From positions 1 through 38,151 of the forward strand of contig VGDH01000012.1 of the NCBI GenBank assembly GCA_016869835.1: 38,151 nt of DNA, read 5' to 3'. Both the position numbers and the translations under genes were made by a program. This document shows, piece by piece, positions 9,270 to 17,535 of the stretch. The DNA is from Alphaproteobacteria bacterium. GTDB taxonomy: Bacteria; Pseudomonadota; Alphaproteobacteria; Rhodobacterales; Rhodobacteraceae. Numbering within the stretch: position 1 is the first letter of the stretch; each line of letters opens with the position of its first letter. Below the pieces are notes generated by a model. It saw only the letters and a program-made list of their open reading frames with translations. It had not been told where the DNA came from and did not search any database.

Positions 9270-10001
9270 CTATCGCGCGGTCCAGCCGCCATCGATCCGC
9301 AGGCTATTGCCCGTAATCATTCGCGCCCCATCTGACGCCAGAAACACAACGCCCGCTGCCACATCCTCGGGCCGGGCCAATTCGCGCATCGGGATCATAT
9401 CCAAAACGCTGTCGCGAAATGCGGGGTCGGCAAACATTGGTTCGGTCATCGGCGTCAGAACAAAGGTCGGCGCGACCGACACGACGCGCACGCCCGATGG
9501 AGCCAGTTCCACGGCCATGGCCTTGGTCAACCCTTCGATGGCATGCTTGGACATGCAATAAACCGTGCGCTTGGCCGCGCCGACATGCCCCATCTGCGAA
9601 GACATGTTAATAATCACGCCGCGCCCAGCACGGGTCATCGCCTGCGCGGCCGCCTGCGCAACCTTATAGGCCGACCGGATGTTTAGCCCGATCAGGTGAT
9701 CCAGTGTCGCATCGTCCACATCGACCATCAGCATAGGCCGATTGCCGCCTGCATTATTCACCAGAATGTCCAAATCTGTCATTCCGGCGATGGCCTCATG
9801 TAGGGCCGCATCCTGCACATCACCCACCAACGCGATGATCTGGTTCGGTGCCTCAGCAACTAGACTGTCAAGATCGGCGCGCGTCCGCGAGACAGCCGTC
9901 ACCCGTGCACCTTCGGCAACCAGAGCCTTCACAATGGCCCGGCCAAGGCCGCGCCCTGCCCCTGTCACCACTGCGTGCCGGCCTGCCAAAATACCTGTCA
10001 T
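9270..10001 (-). CDS. Short-chain dehydrogenase/reductase (classical SDR)
   Basis: A 243-residue classical SDR. It has the cofactor motif TGAGRGLG near the N terminus, NNAG in the middle, and the catalytic set Asn (GLNIRSAY), Ser (NMSSQMG) and Tyr-x3-Lys (YCMSKHA), plus the C-terminal [10 protein letters not shown] typical of FabG-like members. It probably interconverts an alcohol and a ketone with NAD(P). The ATG at 10001 overlaps the stop of the GlcG/HbpS gene in an ATGA, and the frame upstream of it is non-protein-like. The HisD-like gene follows after 14 bases. Confidence 0.9.
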   Translation of the reverse strand: MTGILAGRHAVVTGAGRGLGRAIVKALVAEGARVTAVSRTRADLDSLVAEAPNQIIALVGDVQDAALHEAIAGMTDLDILVNNAGGNRPMLMVDVDDATLDHLIGLNIRSAYKVAQAAAQAMTRAGRGVIINMSSQMGHVGAAKRTVYCMSKHAIEGLTKAMAVELAPSGVRVVSVAPTFVLTPMTEPMFADPAFRDSVLDMIPMRELARPEDVAAGVVFLASDGARMITGNSLRIDGGWTAR

Positions 10002-10432
10002 AGCTTGCCACAATCGCCTGTCAGACCCGCTAACCGGATGCCTTCCATCGCGCACAACTCGTCCAAATCGCCCGTATCTCCGCTCACCACAACTGCACCA
10101 ATGATACGTCCCGCCGCATCGCGCAACAAAACACCGCCCGGATTGGGCACAAGCCGCCCGCCGGAAGCTGCGGCCAGCACAGTAAAGAAATTCGGGTTAG
10201 CAGCCGCACGGTCAAACAGTATCCGGCTGGGTAACCCCATCCCCAAGGCGCCGTAGGCTTTACCATTTGCGATCTCGCAGCGCAAAATACCGCTGTTATC
10301 AGACCGTTTCATGACCACGACATGGCCGCCCGCATCCAGCACAACCACCGTTAGAGGCTGCGCACCGTTTCTGCGCTCTGCGGCCAGAGTACCATCAGCC
10401 ACAAGTTCCGCTTCGGCCAGTGTGACGCTCAA
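9998..10432 (-). CDS. GlcG/HbpS-family protein (DUF336)
   Basis: A 144-residue single-domain protein of the GlcG/HbpS family, seen in the order LTVVVLDAGGHVVVMKRSD, a central Ala-rich helix, then GGVLLRDAAGRIIGAVVVSGDTGDLDELCAMEGI. The family is found in glycolate, propanediol and aromatic catabolic operons; some members bind haem or cobalamin and others are accessory proteins of unknown role. It is coupled by 4-base overlaps to genes on both sides, so it belongs firmly to this pathway. Its biochemical role here is not predictable. Confidence 0.87.
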   Translation of the reverse strand: MSVTLAEAELVADGTLAAERRNGAQPLTVVVLDAGGHVVVMKRSDNSGILRCEIANGKAYGALGMGLPSRILFDRAAANPNFFTVLAAASGGRLVPNPGGVLLRDAAGRIIGAVVVSGDTGDLDELCAMEGIRLAGLTGDCGKL

Positions 10433-11319
10433 ACTGCGCCCTCCGGCCCGGGGGCCATCTTCTGCAACACGGCAAACAGTGCGCCCGTGTCTTCCTTGTG
10501 CCGCCCTTGCGCTAAAGCCGCAGAATAGAATGGCAAGCTCGCAGCCATCAGGGGCACCGGGCAGGCAACTTCACGCGCGTAATCCATGATCAGCGCAAGA
10601 TCCTTTTGATATACATCCATCTTCATTGTCGCAGGCTCATAGCGCCCTTCGATCATCAGGGGCGCGCGCACCTCGAACATCCGCGAGTTTCCAGCGCCCG
10701 ACCGGATCGCTTCATAGACCATGCCGAGGTCCAGGCCAGACTTTTGCGCCAGCAGGAGCGCCTCGGCGGCCGCAAGGTTGTGGATTGTCACCAAAAGGTT
10801 CGCAACCAGCTTCAGCTTCATCCCCGCGCCGAAGGGGCCGACATGGCGGATATCCCGTGCCATCGCAGCAAAGACTGGCCTTAGCACCTCCACATCCGCC
10901 GCCTCACCACTCGCAAAGACCACCAAATCGCCGGTCGCCGCCTGGGCGCCAGTGCCGGAAACAGGGCAATCCAACAGCGCCACGCCCACCTCAGAACATG
11001 CCACCCGCACCGCTTCCTTCGCTTCGAGTGGTAGCGTGCCCATCTCGGCGATCACCATCCCCGCATGCAGGTGGGGCAGTATCTCGGCCACCACAGCATT
11101 CAGCGCCTTGACTGACGGTAGCGCCATCAGGATCACGTCCGCCCCCTTCGCCACCTCCGCTGCCGTCGCACATCCTCGGCCGCCGAGTATGTCCAGCGCT
11201 GCCCGCGCCGAAGGAACTGGATCAAAGCCCACCACCTCGGCACCAGCGCGGCGCAGGTTGGTGGCATAGGCCATACCCATGATGCCGAGCCCGATCACTC
11301 CAACGCGCTGCAGGATCAT
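10429..11319 (-). CDS. 3-hydroxyisobutyrate dehydrogenase-family (beta-hydroxyacid) dehydrogenase
   Basis: A 296-residue NAD(P)-dependent beta-hydroxyacid dehydrogenase. It has the N-terminal Rossmann motif GLGIMG (10-15), the substrate motif LDCPVSGTGAQAATGDL (about 116-132, family DxPVSGG), and the catalytic lysine K170 in GAGMKLKLVANLL. A C-terminal helical domain completes the usual length. The ATG overlaps the stop of the alpha/beta hydrolase gene (ATGA) and directly starts the Rossmann fold; a much longer upstream open frame is compositionally a shadow. Likely reaction: oxidation of a short beta-hydroxyacid or reduction of a semialdehyde. Confidence 0.9.
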   Translation of the reverse strand: MILQRVGVIGLGIMGMAYATNLRRAGAEVVGFDPVPSARAALDILGGRGCATAAEVAKGADVILMALPSVKALNAVVAEILPHLHAGMVIAEMGTLPLEAKEAVRVACSEVGVALLDCPVSGTGAQAATGDLVVFASGEAADVEVLRPVFAAMARDIRHVGPFGAGMKLKLVANLLVTIHNLAAAEALLLAQKSGLDLGMVYEAIRSGAGNSRMFEVRAPLMIEGRYEPATMKMDVYQKDLALIMDYAREVACPVPLMAASLPFYSAALAQGRHKEDTGALFAVLQKMAPGPEGAV

Positions 11320-12107
11320 TCGCAGCCCTGCAGCCAGTCGGACAGCGCCGCATTGAAGGCCTCGGGGTCTTCCATGTTCGGAATGTGCGCAAGGCTTTCT
11401 AGAACGATAAGCCCAGCCCCCGGCGTTGCTGCCGCCATAGCTGCCATAGCCGCTTTTGGCGCGCCCGAATCCTCGGCGCCGACCAGATACTGAACCGGGG
11501 CCTGCATCGCCCCCAACTGACGCAAGTAATCCAGCCCCATCAAGGCTCTGGCACAACCGATGTAGCCCGCCGCCGATGTTGCACGAATCATCGCGGCAGC
11601 ACGCGCCTTGGGAGCTTCGGCGCAAGCGGGAGTAAACCAGCGCGCCAAGGTGCCCTCCACGAGCGCATCTGTGCCCTTGGCCCGCACCACAGCGATCCGG
11701 TCGATCCAACCCTGTACGAAGGGCGGCGGATTGTCGGCCCGCGCGCAGCAGACCACCATACGCTTAACTCGGGTTGGATGTTTCAGACCAAGGCCTAGCG
11801 CCGTCATCCCACCAAGCGATAGCCCAATAACGTCGGCCTGTTTCGCCCCGACATGGTCTAGCACCGCCAGCATGTCAGTCACCAGAAGATCAAAGTCGTA
11901 GGCACCGTCCGACGCCGTGCTATGTCCATGCCCACGCGTGTCATAACGCACCACCCGGTAGTTGCGAATCAACACATTCATTTGGTCGTCCCACATCGTC
12001 AGATCAGCCGCCAGAGAGTTTGACAGCAGCAGCCAAGGCTTGCCCGCCGACCCATCCACCTGCGCTGAGAGGGTGGCCCCTGCCACTGGTACCGCGATCC
12101 TCGTCAT
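11316..12107 (-). CDS. Alpha/beta hydrolase, 3-oxoadipate enol-lactonase (PcaD)-like
   Basis: A 263-residue alpha/beta hydrolase with a full triad: Ser97 in the elbow GLSLGG, Asp213 in VGAEDSGAP and His241 in SLAHIPNMEDP. The oxyanion region LLSNSLAADLTMWDDQ and RYDTRGHGHS are characteristic of PcaD-like enol-lactonases and related carboxylic-ester or carbamate hydrolases such as RutD. The start codon shares one base with the TAA of the flavin monooxygenase gene. In context it could hydrolyse a lactone, ester or ring-opened amide made by the monooxygenase (a Baeyer-Villiger-like product would be a lactone). Confidence 0.88.
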   Translation of the reverse strand: MTRIAVPVAGATLSAQVDGSAGKPWLLLSNSLAADLTMWDDQMNVLIRNYRVVRYDTRGHGHSTASDGAYDFDLLVTDMLAVLDHVGAKQADVIGLSLGGMTALGLGLKHPTRVKRMVVCCARADNPPPFVQGWIDRIAVVRAKGTDALVEGTLARWFTPACAEAPKARAAAMIRATSAAGYIGCARALMGLDYLRQLGAMQAPVQYLVGAEDSGAPKAAMAAMAAATPGAGLIVLESLAHIPNMEDPEAFNAALSDWLQGCE

Positions 12108-13194
12108 TACGCAGCCTCGGCCGCAGCAGAATTCACCATCGGCAGCACCTTTTCCGCGAGCAGCACTTTGGACCGCCGCGCAAGTGTCACATCAGCCCAG
12201 TCATGCCCAGCGTAAAGCAATGTGCCAAACGGGCCGACTTGATCACGGAAGGTTAGGACTTCATCGGCCACCTTGTCGGGCGTGCCCCAGATCACCAGAC
12301 GGTCCAGCACATAATCCAGCGTCACATCGTCATCCGACATGTTCGGATCATCCTTGAACAAGTTTGCCCGCCCGTTCTTCTTCAGCTTGGCCACAAGCGA
12401 TTTGTAATAATGTACATAGGGCGACCCCGCCCCCCGCGCATATTCCCGCGCAGTTTTCAGGTCATCGGCAACGAAGATACTTTTCGCAACCCGCCAATTG
12501 CCAAAATCCACGGGCCTGCCACCTTCGGCACAGCCCGCAGCATAGCTGTCGCGATGCGTGGCCACGGCATCAGGAAGTTGGCAGAAATCGGATCCCAACC
12601 CCGCGCCGCCGCCGCCGACACACCCTTTGAGAACGGAGCCACGGCCGTCACCACGATGGGCGGATGCGGGCGCTGCAACGGCTTGCCGATCTTGCCCTGC
12701 CCGATCTCACCCATCAGGGTCCGCTCAGTTGAGATGTTCCAGTATTTGCCCCTCAGGTTATAGGGCGCTTCCTGCATCCACAGCGCCAAGACCATGTCGA
12801 TGGCCTCCAAAAACATGGCGTTGCGGTCGTTATCTAGGTTTCCAAAAATCTCGGCATCCGACAACAGCCCGCCGGGGCTGATCCCAAAGTTGAACTTTCC
12901 GTCCAGGAGGTGGTCCAGCATCGCCAATTGGCTGGCGACATGTGCTGGATGGCTGTTTGGGAGGTTCACCGTGCCCGTACCCATGCGAATGTTTTTCACC
13001 CGGCCAGCCAGCGTGGCGATGAACAGGGCGCAAGAAGTGATGTTCTCCGCAAGGTCGGTTACATGCTCGCCGACATAGCCTTCGGCGAAGCCCAACTCAT
13101 CGGCCAGAAGGAAAGCCTCCTGATCTTCACGCAAGCACTGACGCCAATCTTTGGTAAGCGGGTGGATTGGCATCGTGAAAAAGCCAAGCTGCAT
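12107..13194 (-). pseudogene. LLM-class flavin-dependent monooxygenase (limonene-monooxygenase-like), split by a one-base frameshift
   Basis: Two frames make one protein. The first (13194 to about 12566) starts MQLGFFTMPIHPLTKDWR and carries the bacterial-luciferase barrel. The second (about 12567 to 12107) continues with THRDSYAAGCAEGG to the natural end. The join lies in NFLMP/VATH near 12563-12568, where TGCCGTG stands where TGCCCGTG would restore the frame. Adding one base makes 1089 bases, a 362-residue protein of normal family length. A GGAG site precedes the ATG. These enzymes use FMNH2 from a separate reductase and O2; the flavin reductase at 14316 is the obvious partner. It may be a true pseudogene or a sequencing error; everything else is intact, which favours an error. 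Confidence 0.85.
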
Positions 13195-13254
13195 CGAATA
13201 ACTCCAACGAGGTTTAGCGTCGAGGTTAGGCCAGCAGAGACTTCAGTGGAAATG

Positions 13255-13278
13255 ATAATATATGATGACGTATATCAG
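13255..13278 (-). promoter_or_regulatory. Candidate LysR operator, copy 1 (CTGATAT-N7-CATATATTAT)
   Basis: On the minus strand CTGATAT, seven variable bases, then CATATATTAT. It ends 61 bases upstream of the flavin monooxygenase start and overlaps the stop codon of the LysR gene. The same 17 fixed bases with the same spacing occur at 14231-14254 ahead of the flavin reductase. It contains an ATAT-N8-ATAT core compatible with the T-N11-A pattern of LysR-family sites. Confidence 0.7.
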
Positions 13279-14225
13279 ATGATTTGATTGGCTTCAGGCG
13301 GCCCAATTAGCGTTGTCCATTCTTCATCGGCGCGCAGATACTCCTCTTCAAGATATCGCAGAAAGGCTGTCGCCGCCGCACTCATCGACTTACTTGCTGG
13401 TTCCATTACGACGTAATTGACCGTCAACTCTGGACCTATAATCGGGTGCAGCCATCGATCCCGGCCTTCAATGTCTTTGCGGCAGATCGTGGCCGGCAGC
13501 ACCGTGGCATAATCCGACGTCGCCACCAATTCCAGCGTGGCAAACATCGCGTCCATATCGATGATTTTGCCCACCTCCAAACCTTTGGCGGCGATGAAAT
13601 CATCAAGCTGATCCCGCCGAGCATTGCCCTTGGCAGGCAGCACCAAATGCAACGGGGTAATGTCTGCCAGCCGGACAGGGGCCAAGTGCGGGATCGCCCC
13701 GCCCGGGCGGCAAACCAGAAACTCGCGGTCTGTTCCCAATCGGCGGCTGCGCATCCCCGTTCGCCCGCCATCCTGCGGCACAACCACGAAATCCGCCTCA
13801 CCTTCAGCCAGCCGGTCCATAAGTGCGGCAGAATAAGCCTCAACCACGGTCACATCCACATTCGGATGATCTACGATAAACCGGTTGATCGCAGGGGCCA
13901 AAACCCCGCGCGTGAATGTGGGCATCAAGCCAATCCGGACGGGCCCGCTGATCGTGCCCGATAGATTGCGCAACTCTGCCTCAGCCACATCAAGACGCCG
14001 CAAGATATCCACCGCCGTTTCGTATAACCGCTGGCCCGAGTATGTCGGCGTCACCCCGCGGGCCGAGCGTTCAAAGAGTGGCATGCCCAGGCTTGCTTCC
14101 AACTGCTTCATCTGCATCGACAATCCCGATTGGGTGGCATGCAACCGCACCGCAGCGCGGTTGAACGAGCCTTCCTCGTAGATCCCCACAAATGTCACCA
14201 ATTGCCTAAAGTTCATGATTATCAT
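13275..14225 (-). CDS. LysR-family transcriptional regulator
   Basis: A 316-residue regulator (313 if it starts at the second Met codon, 14216, which begins MNFRQL as in most LysR proteins). The N-terminal helix-turn-helix covers about residues 4-63, with FNRAAVRLHATQSGLSMQMKQLEASLG and LFERSARGVTPT. The C-terminal co-inducer domain starts near residue 90 (GPVRIGLMPTFTRGVLAP). It is flanked by two copies of a shared 24-base motif, one upstream of the monooxygenase operon and one upstream of the divergent flavin reductase, so it is the best candidate activator of both. A T-N11-A dyad (ATCA-N7-TGAT, 14221-14235) also sits at its own start. Confidence 0.92.
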   Translation of the reverse strand: MIIMNFRQLVTFVGIYEEGSFNRAAVRLHATQSGLSMQMKQLEASLGMPLFERSARGVTPTYSGQRLYETAVDILRRLDVAEAELRNLSGTISGPVRIGLMPTFTRGVLAPAINRFIVDHPNVDVTVVEAYSAALMDRLAEGEADFVVVPQDGGRTGMRSRRLGTDREFLVCRPGGAIPHLAPVRLADITPLHLVLPAKGNARRDQLDDFIAAKGLEVGKIIDMDAMFATLELVATSDYATVLPATICRKDIEGRDRWLHPIIGPELTVNYVVMEPASKSMSAAATAFLRYLEEEYLRADEEWTTLIGPPEANQII

Positions 14226-14230
14226 CCTGA

Positions 14231-14254
14231 CTGATATCTGCGGACATATATTAT
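14231..14254 (+). promoter_or_regulatory. Candidate LysR operator, copy 2 (CTGATAT-N7-CATATATTAT)
   Basis: Identical to copy 1 in all 17 fixed positions and in spacing, now on the plus strand, ending 62 bases upstream of the flavin reductase ATG. It lies in the 90-base divergent gap between LysR and the reductase, adjoining the dyad ATCATCCTGACTGAT (14221-14235). Confidence 0.7.
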
Positions 14255-14315
14255 TGTTTCTCGTGATGGATCGCCAAGGCTATTTTGCATAACAATATCG
14301 AGCAACGGGGCCAAA

Positions 14316-14843
14316 ATGAGCATTCCAAATCCTAACCTAGCCGATAGCAGCGCAGAAGACCTGCGACCTTGCGATCCGGCCATATATCGCGAAGTGATGG
14401 GCACCTTCGCGACCGGCGTAACCGTCATGACGCTTGGCCGCGCAGATGGCTTTCGCCTCGGCGTTACCGCCAGCTCTTTCAACACCGTCTCGCTTGATCC
14501 GCCGCTGATTCTTTGGAGCCTCGCGCTCAAAGCCCCAAGCCTTGGCGAATTCCGCAGCCATGACTTGTTCGGTGTCAGCGTCCTCGCCGCCAGCCAAAAA
14601 GATATAGCCTTACAATTCGCCCGCCCCGCAGAAGACAAATTCGCTGGCGTCCAAATCGTGAAAGGCACGCATGGCCTACCGTTGATCGCGGGCGCGCTGG
14701 CACACATAGAATGCCGCACTGTGGCGCGCTATCTAGGTGGCGATCATGAGATTATGCTGGGCCAGGTACTGACTCTACGCCGCGCACATCACGCCCCCTT
14801 GGTCTTTCAGAATGGCGCTTTCCAGAGTCTGAGCGGCACTTAA
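14316..14843 (+). CDS. Flavin reductase-like (FMN-binding split-barrel) protein
   Basis: A 175-residue reductase of the HpaC/RutF type. It has the FMN-binding segment FATGVTVMTLG and GVTASSFNTVSLDPPLILWSL, then FGVSVLAASQKDIALQFA and the late LGQVLTLRR strand, in the family's usual order and length. It reduces FMN with NAD(P)H for a separate monooxygenase. The LLM monooxygenase at 12107-13194 is the natural partner because both share the same upstream motif at the same distance. It ends 4 bases inside the convergent cupin gene. Confidence 0.9.
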   Translation: MSIPNPNLADSSAEDLRPCDPAIYREVMGTFATGVTVMTLGRADGFRLGVTASSFNTVSLDPPLILWSLALKAPSLGEFRSHDLFGVSVLAASQKDIALQFARPAEDKFAGVQIVKGTHGLPLIAGALAHIECRTVARYLGGDHEIMLGQVLTLRRAHHAPLVFQNGAFQSLSGT

Positions 14844-15256
14844 TCTAGCAGCAAAGGCTGGTTCGGGCTGCGCTTATCCTCAACAGTCGTAAAGCTTAGC
14901 ACTGTGCTGCCAATGTTTTCAAGATCATGAGTCATGAACTCACCCGGACCGAAATGCATATGGCGCGTGTCACCCGGTGCATAGTCAACCTCTACCACGC
15001 GCCCATCAAGGTTGCGCGACCGCGCCTGCCCCGCTGAAGTCGCGACCCAGAAATAATTGAGTACATGGGTATGGAACGACAAACGCTCGCCGGGCTTTAT
15101 CTCGATCAACCAAATGCGATATTCGCCGGTTTCATTTACCAAACGAGACCCAACTTGCCCGTTATTCCGGGCGCGCGAAGCTTCGTTTACAAGATCAGCA
15201 GACCAATGGGGTGCATTGGGATCAGTATGGCAATGCATCAAAGCACTCCGTTGCAC
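14840..15256 (-). CDS. Cupin-fold protein
   Basis: A 138-residue single cupin (132 if it starts at 15238). The metal motif 1 is in IKPGERLSFHTHVLNYFWVATSAGQ and motif 2 in YAPGDTRHMHFGPGEFMTHDLENIG, giving several candidate His ligands. Single-domain cupins in catabolic clusters may be dioxygenases, isomerases or small-molecule sensors; which applies here cannot be told. It is divergent from the FAD monooxygenase gene, and a near-palindrome (15270-15285) sits between the two starts, so they are probably co-regulated. Confidence 0.75.
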   Translation of the reverse strand: MQRSALMHCHTDPNAPHWSADLVNEASRARNNGQVGSRLVNETGEYRIWLIEIKPGERLSFHTHVLNYFWVATSAGQARSRNLDGRVVEVDYAPGDTRHMHFGPGEFMTHDLENIGSTVLSFTTVEDKRSPNQPLLLD

Positions 15257-15269
15257 TTAGCGCTGATTA

Positions 15270-15285
15270 TTTATAGTATGATAAA
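15270..15285. promoter_or_regulatory. Near-palindromic operator candidate, copy A (TTTATAGTATGATAAA)
   Basis: A 16-base near-palindrome in the 55-base gap between the divergent cupin and FAD monooxygenase genes. It differs in only two positions from the perfect palindrome at 17520-17535. Flanking A and T extend the symmetry to 18 bases. Its position 27 bases upstream of the monooxygenase ATG is typical of a repressor site. Confidence 0.65.
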
Positions 15286-15311
15286 TAGTCGTATAAATCA
15301 AGGAAGCACGC

Positions 15312-16526
15312 ATGTCGCCGCGCGCGATAATTTGTGGTGGCTCGATCGGAGGGCTGTTCTGCGCCAGCTTACTCCGTCGTGCGGGATGGACCACTCTGGT
15401 TCTGGAACGCTCGCGCACTGAACTCGCTGGCCGCGGCGCCGGCATCGTCACCCATGATCTGCTAATCAACTTGATCGCCAAAACCGGGGCCTCGATCACC
15501 GATCTGGGAGTGCAAGTCCAAGACCGCGTCGCATTTGATATTGCGGGCGACCGTGTCGCAACCATGCCTATACCCCAGATCGTCACATCCTGGGATCGCG
15601 TCCATTCGCTACTGCGCGCCCTGGTGCCTAATGGCAGCTATCTGCTCAATAAGGCTGTCGACCGCTATGACGACCATGGCGACAGCGTTTCCTTGACCTG
15701 CGAAGATGGGAGTCAGTTTGATGCCGATATTGTGATCGGCGCCGATGGCTTTCGGTCCGCCCTGCGGGCTCAGATGCAGCCTGCAGTGCAGCCCGTCTAT
15801 TCTGGCTATGTCGTTTGGCGCTGCCTTGCGCATGAATCCGACCTGCCCCCTGACCTACGCGATCGGATATTCGACAGCTTCGGATTCTTCCTGCCCCAAG
15901 GGACACAAATCCTTGGCTATCCCATCGCCGGTCCGGGCAATGATCTGCGTCCCGGTCATCGGCGCTATAACTTTGTCTGGTACGCACCCGTCGATGCCAC
16001 CGAACTGGCCGACATGCTGACCGATCCCTCAGGCACCCAGCACGCCGTCACAATCCCCCCACCTCTTGTGCGCGATGAAGTGCTGGCCCGGATGCACGCC
16101 TTCGCCCGCGCCCATCTGGCGCGCCCCTTTCTTGATCTGCTCGCCAGCTCGGAACGGCCCTTTTTTACTCCGATCTACGATCACCTGGCACCACACTTCG
16201 CTGATGGCCGTGTTGCTTTGGTCGGTGATGCCGCCTGTGTCGCCCGCCCGCATGTAGGCATGGGCGTGACCAAGGCAGCGGCCGATGCCGAGGCGCTGGC
16301 CCGCCACCTCTCAGAGGCTCCAGCCCTGGACGCCTTGCAGGCCTATGCCAGGGAACGCCAAGCCGCAGCCGCCTTGGCCCATGCCACTGCGCAACGTCTG
16401 GGCAGCTACATCTTTGCCGCCCCAGCTAAGGGTAGCAACCACGATGGCCGCAACAACCCCAACCTCGCCCGCATCTTGGCAGAGACGGCGGTAGTTCCCG
16501 CCGCCTCTGACCATCCGGTTACTTGA
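15312..16526 (+). CDS. Class A FAD-dependent aromatic hydroxylase (dihydroxypyridine/hydroxynicotinate monooxygenase-like)
   Basis: A 404-residue flavoprotein hydroxylase. The three marker motifs are present: dinucleotide-binding CGGSIGG (8-14), the DG motif VIGADGFRSALR (141-152), and the GD motif VALVGDAACVARPHVGMG (301-318). The YSGYVVWRCL segment and the RPHVGMGVTKAAADA tail resemble the pyridine-hydroxylating branch (2,6-dihydroxypyridine 3-monooxygenase and relatives). The enzyme would insert one oxygen next to an existing hydroxyl of an aromatic, perhaps N-heterocyclic, ring using NAD(P)H and O2. An AAGGAAG site precedes the ATG. Its 3' end overlaps the convergent cyclase gene by 8 bases. 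The exact substrate is uncertain. Confidence 0.85.
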   Translation: MSPRAIICGGSIGGLFCASLLRRAGWTTLVLERSRTELAGRGAGIVTHDLLINLIAKTGASITDLGVQVQDRVAFDIAGDRVATMPIPQIVTSWDRVHSLLRALVPNGSYLLNKAVDRYDDHGDSVSLTCEDGSQFDADIVIGADGFRSALRAQMQPAVQPVYSGYVVWRCLAHESDLPPDLRDRIFDSFGFFLPQGTQILGYPIAGPGNDLRPGHRRYNFVWYAPVDATELADMLTDPSGTQHAVTIPPPLVRDEVLARMHAFARAHLARPFLDLLASSERPFFTPIYDHLAPHFADGRVALVGDAACVARPHVGMGVTKAAADAEALARHLSEAPALDALQAYARERQAAAALAHATAQRLGSYIFAAPAKGSNHDGRNNPNLARILAETAVVPAASDHPVT

Positions 16527-17478
16527 TGGCCTGCGGGTTGATCGGTGATCCGCAACCACCCGGGACGTTCATAGGTGGCGCGCAGAAAAAGAACTCATAG
16601 ACCCCATCAGCCGCGCAATCCTCGGCCAATTCCTTGACATAGAAGATTTCGCCCATCGTGATCCCGATCGCCGGGATGACCACCCAATGCCATGGTTGGT
16701 TTGCCTCATCCGTCTCATTCGGACGCACTTCGCATCCCCAGGTATCAGCACAAATCGCTGCGATATCGTGCTCGCGGATCCAATAGGCGGTCTCAAAAGC
16801 TAAGCCCGGCGCATCGCCACCAGCATAGCCGGTCCAATCGCCACTTTCCAAGCAGCGCTCCTGATGGCCAGTCCGCACAATGACAAAATCACCGCGTCGC
16901 ACCTCAACCCCATGCGCCGCCGCCGTGGCGTTCAGGTCGGCGTTGGTCACAGGATAGCCATCGGGTAGCGAGTCCACTCCCTTCCAGCGCGCCACATCCA
17001 GCAGCACACCACGCCCCACCATCTTGTCGCGCGTGTGCTCGATGCCATTCTTCTTGGCACCCTGAACATCGACAAGTGTGGCTGGATAACCGTTCCACAT
17101 CTTGTCATCCAAAAAGATATGCGCCAGCGCATCCCATTGCGTCGAACACTGCATCGGCAGGTTAATCGCGTCATCAGCATAACGCAGATAGGCTTTGCCA
17201 TCGCCATCCTGCACCCCGGCCACGGCATCCGTTCCCGTCGCCAGCATCTGATGGATCGGGTTCCAGCGCCCACCAAACAACCCTGACTGAATCTTCTGAT
17301 CGAGCGGAAGCCCAAGCGCAAATGTTTTGCCCCGCTTAACCAATTTGGCCGCCGCCGCGACATCTTCGGGCCCTACAAGATTCAACGTGCCAATCTGGTC
17401 ATCTGGTCCCCATCGGCCCCAGTTCGACAATTGCCTCGCAGCTTCATAAATCCTGTCACGGTTTAGTTTTGCTGACAT
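16519..17478 (-). CDS. Cyclase-family (kynurenine formamidase-like) metal hydrolase
   Basis: A 319-residue member of the long branch of the cyclase family (kynurenine formamidase and isatin hydrolase superfamily). The metal-site region reads CSTQWDALAHIFLDDKMWNGYP instead of the short-branch HxGTHxDxPxH, as is usual for this longer branch. A second conserved stretch is GDFVIVRTGHQERC, then CADTWGCEVRPN. Members hydrolyse cyclic or N-acyl amides. The start at 17478 has GGAGG seven bases upstream, better than the frame's first codon at 17499. A perfect palindrome lies 42 bases further upstream. It likely acts on a ring-opened or cyclic amide from the neighbouring oxygenases. Confidence 0.85.
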   Translation of the reverse strand: MSAKLNRDRIYEAARQLSNWGRWGPDDQIGTLNLVGPEDVAAAAKLVKRGKTFALGLPLDQKIQSGLFGGRWNPIHQMLATGTDAVAGVQDGDGKAYLRYADDAINLPMQCSTQWDALAHIFLDDKMWNGYPATLVDVQGAKKNGIEHTRDKMVGRGVLLDVARWKGVDSLPDGYPVTNADLNATAAAHGVEVRRGDFVIVRTGHQERCLESGDWTGYAGGDAPGLAFETAYWIREHDIAAICADTWGCEVRPNETDEANQPWHWVVIPAIGITMGEIFYVKELAEDCAADGVYEFFFCAPPMNVPGGCGSPINPQAIK

Positions 17479-17519
17479 TTCCAAGACCTCCGCTATCAAC
17501 GCCGGCAGCAGCGCCGCAA

Positions 17520-17535
17520 TTTATCGTACGATAAA
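17520..17535. promoter_or_regulatory. Perfect 16-base palindrome, operator candidate, copy B (TTTATCGTACGATAAA)
   Basis: A perfect 16-base inverted repeat 42 bases upstream of the cyclase start, in the divergent gap towards the amidase. It matches 14 of 16 positions of the site between the cupin and FAD monooxygenase genes. The shared form is TTTATnGTAnnATAAA. A dimeric GntR or TetR protein would suit its size; both kinds are encoded in the window. Confidence 0.7.

Noticed and set aside
11320-11709. A 130-codon N-terminal extension of the 3-hydroxyisobutyrate-dehydrogenase-like gene
   Set aside because: It lies antisense-free but within the coding region of the alpha/beta hydrolase in another frame; the Rossmann fold begins exactly at the ATG at 11319, which is coupled to the upstream stop.
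12107-14843. LLM monooxygenase, alpha/beta hydrolase and flavin reductase as the Rut pyrimidine pathway (RutA, RutD, RutF)
   Set aside because: The monooxygenase opens MQLGFFTMPIHP like limonene-monooxygenase-type proteins and not like RutA; RutB, RutC and RutE are absent.
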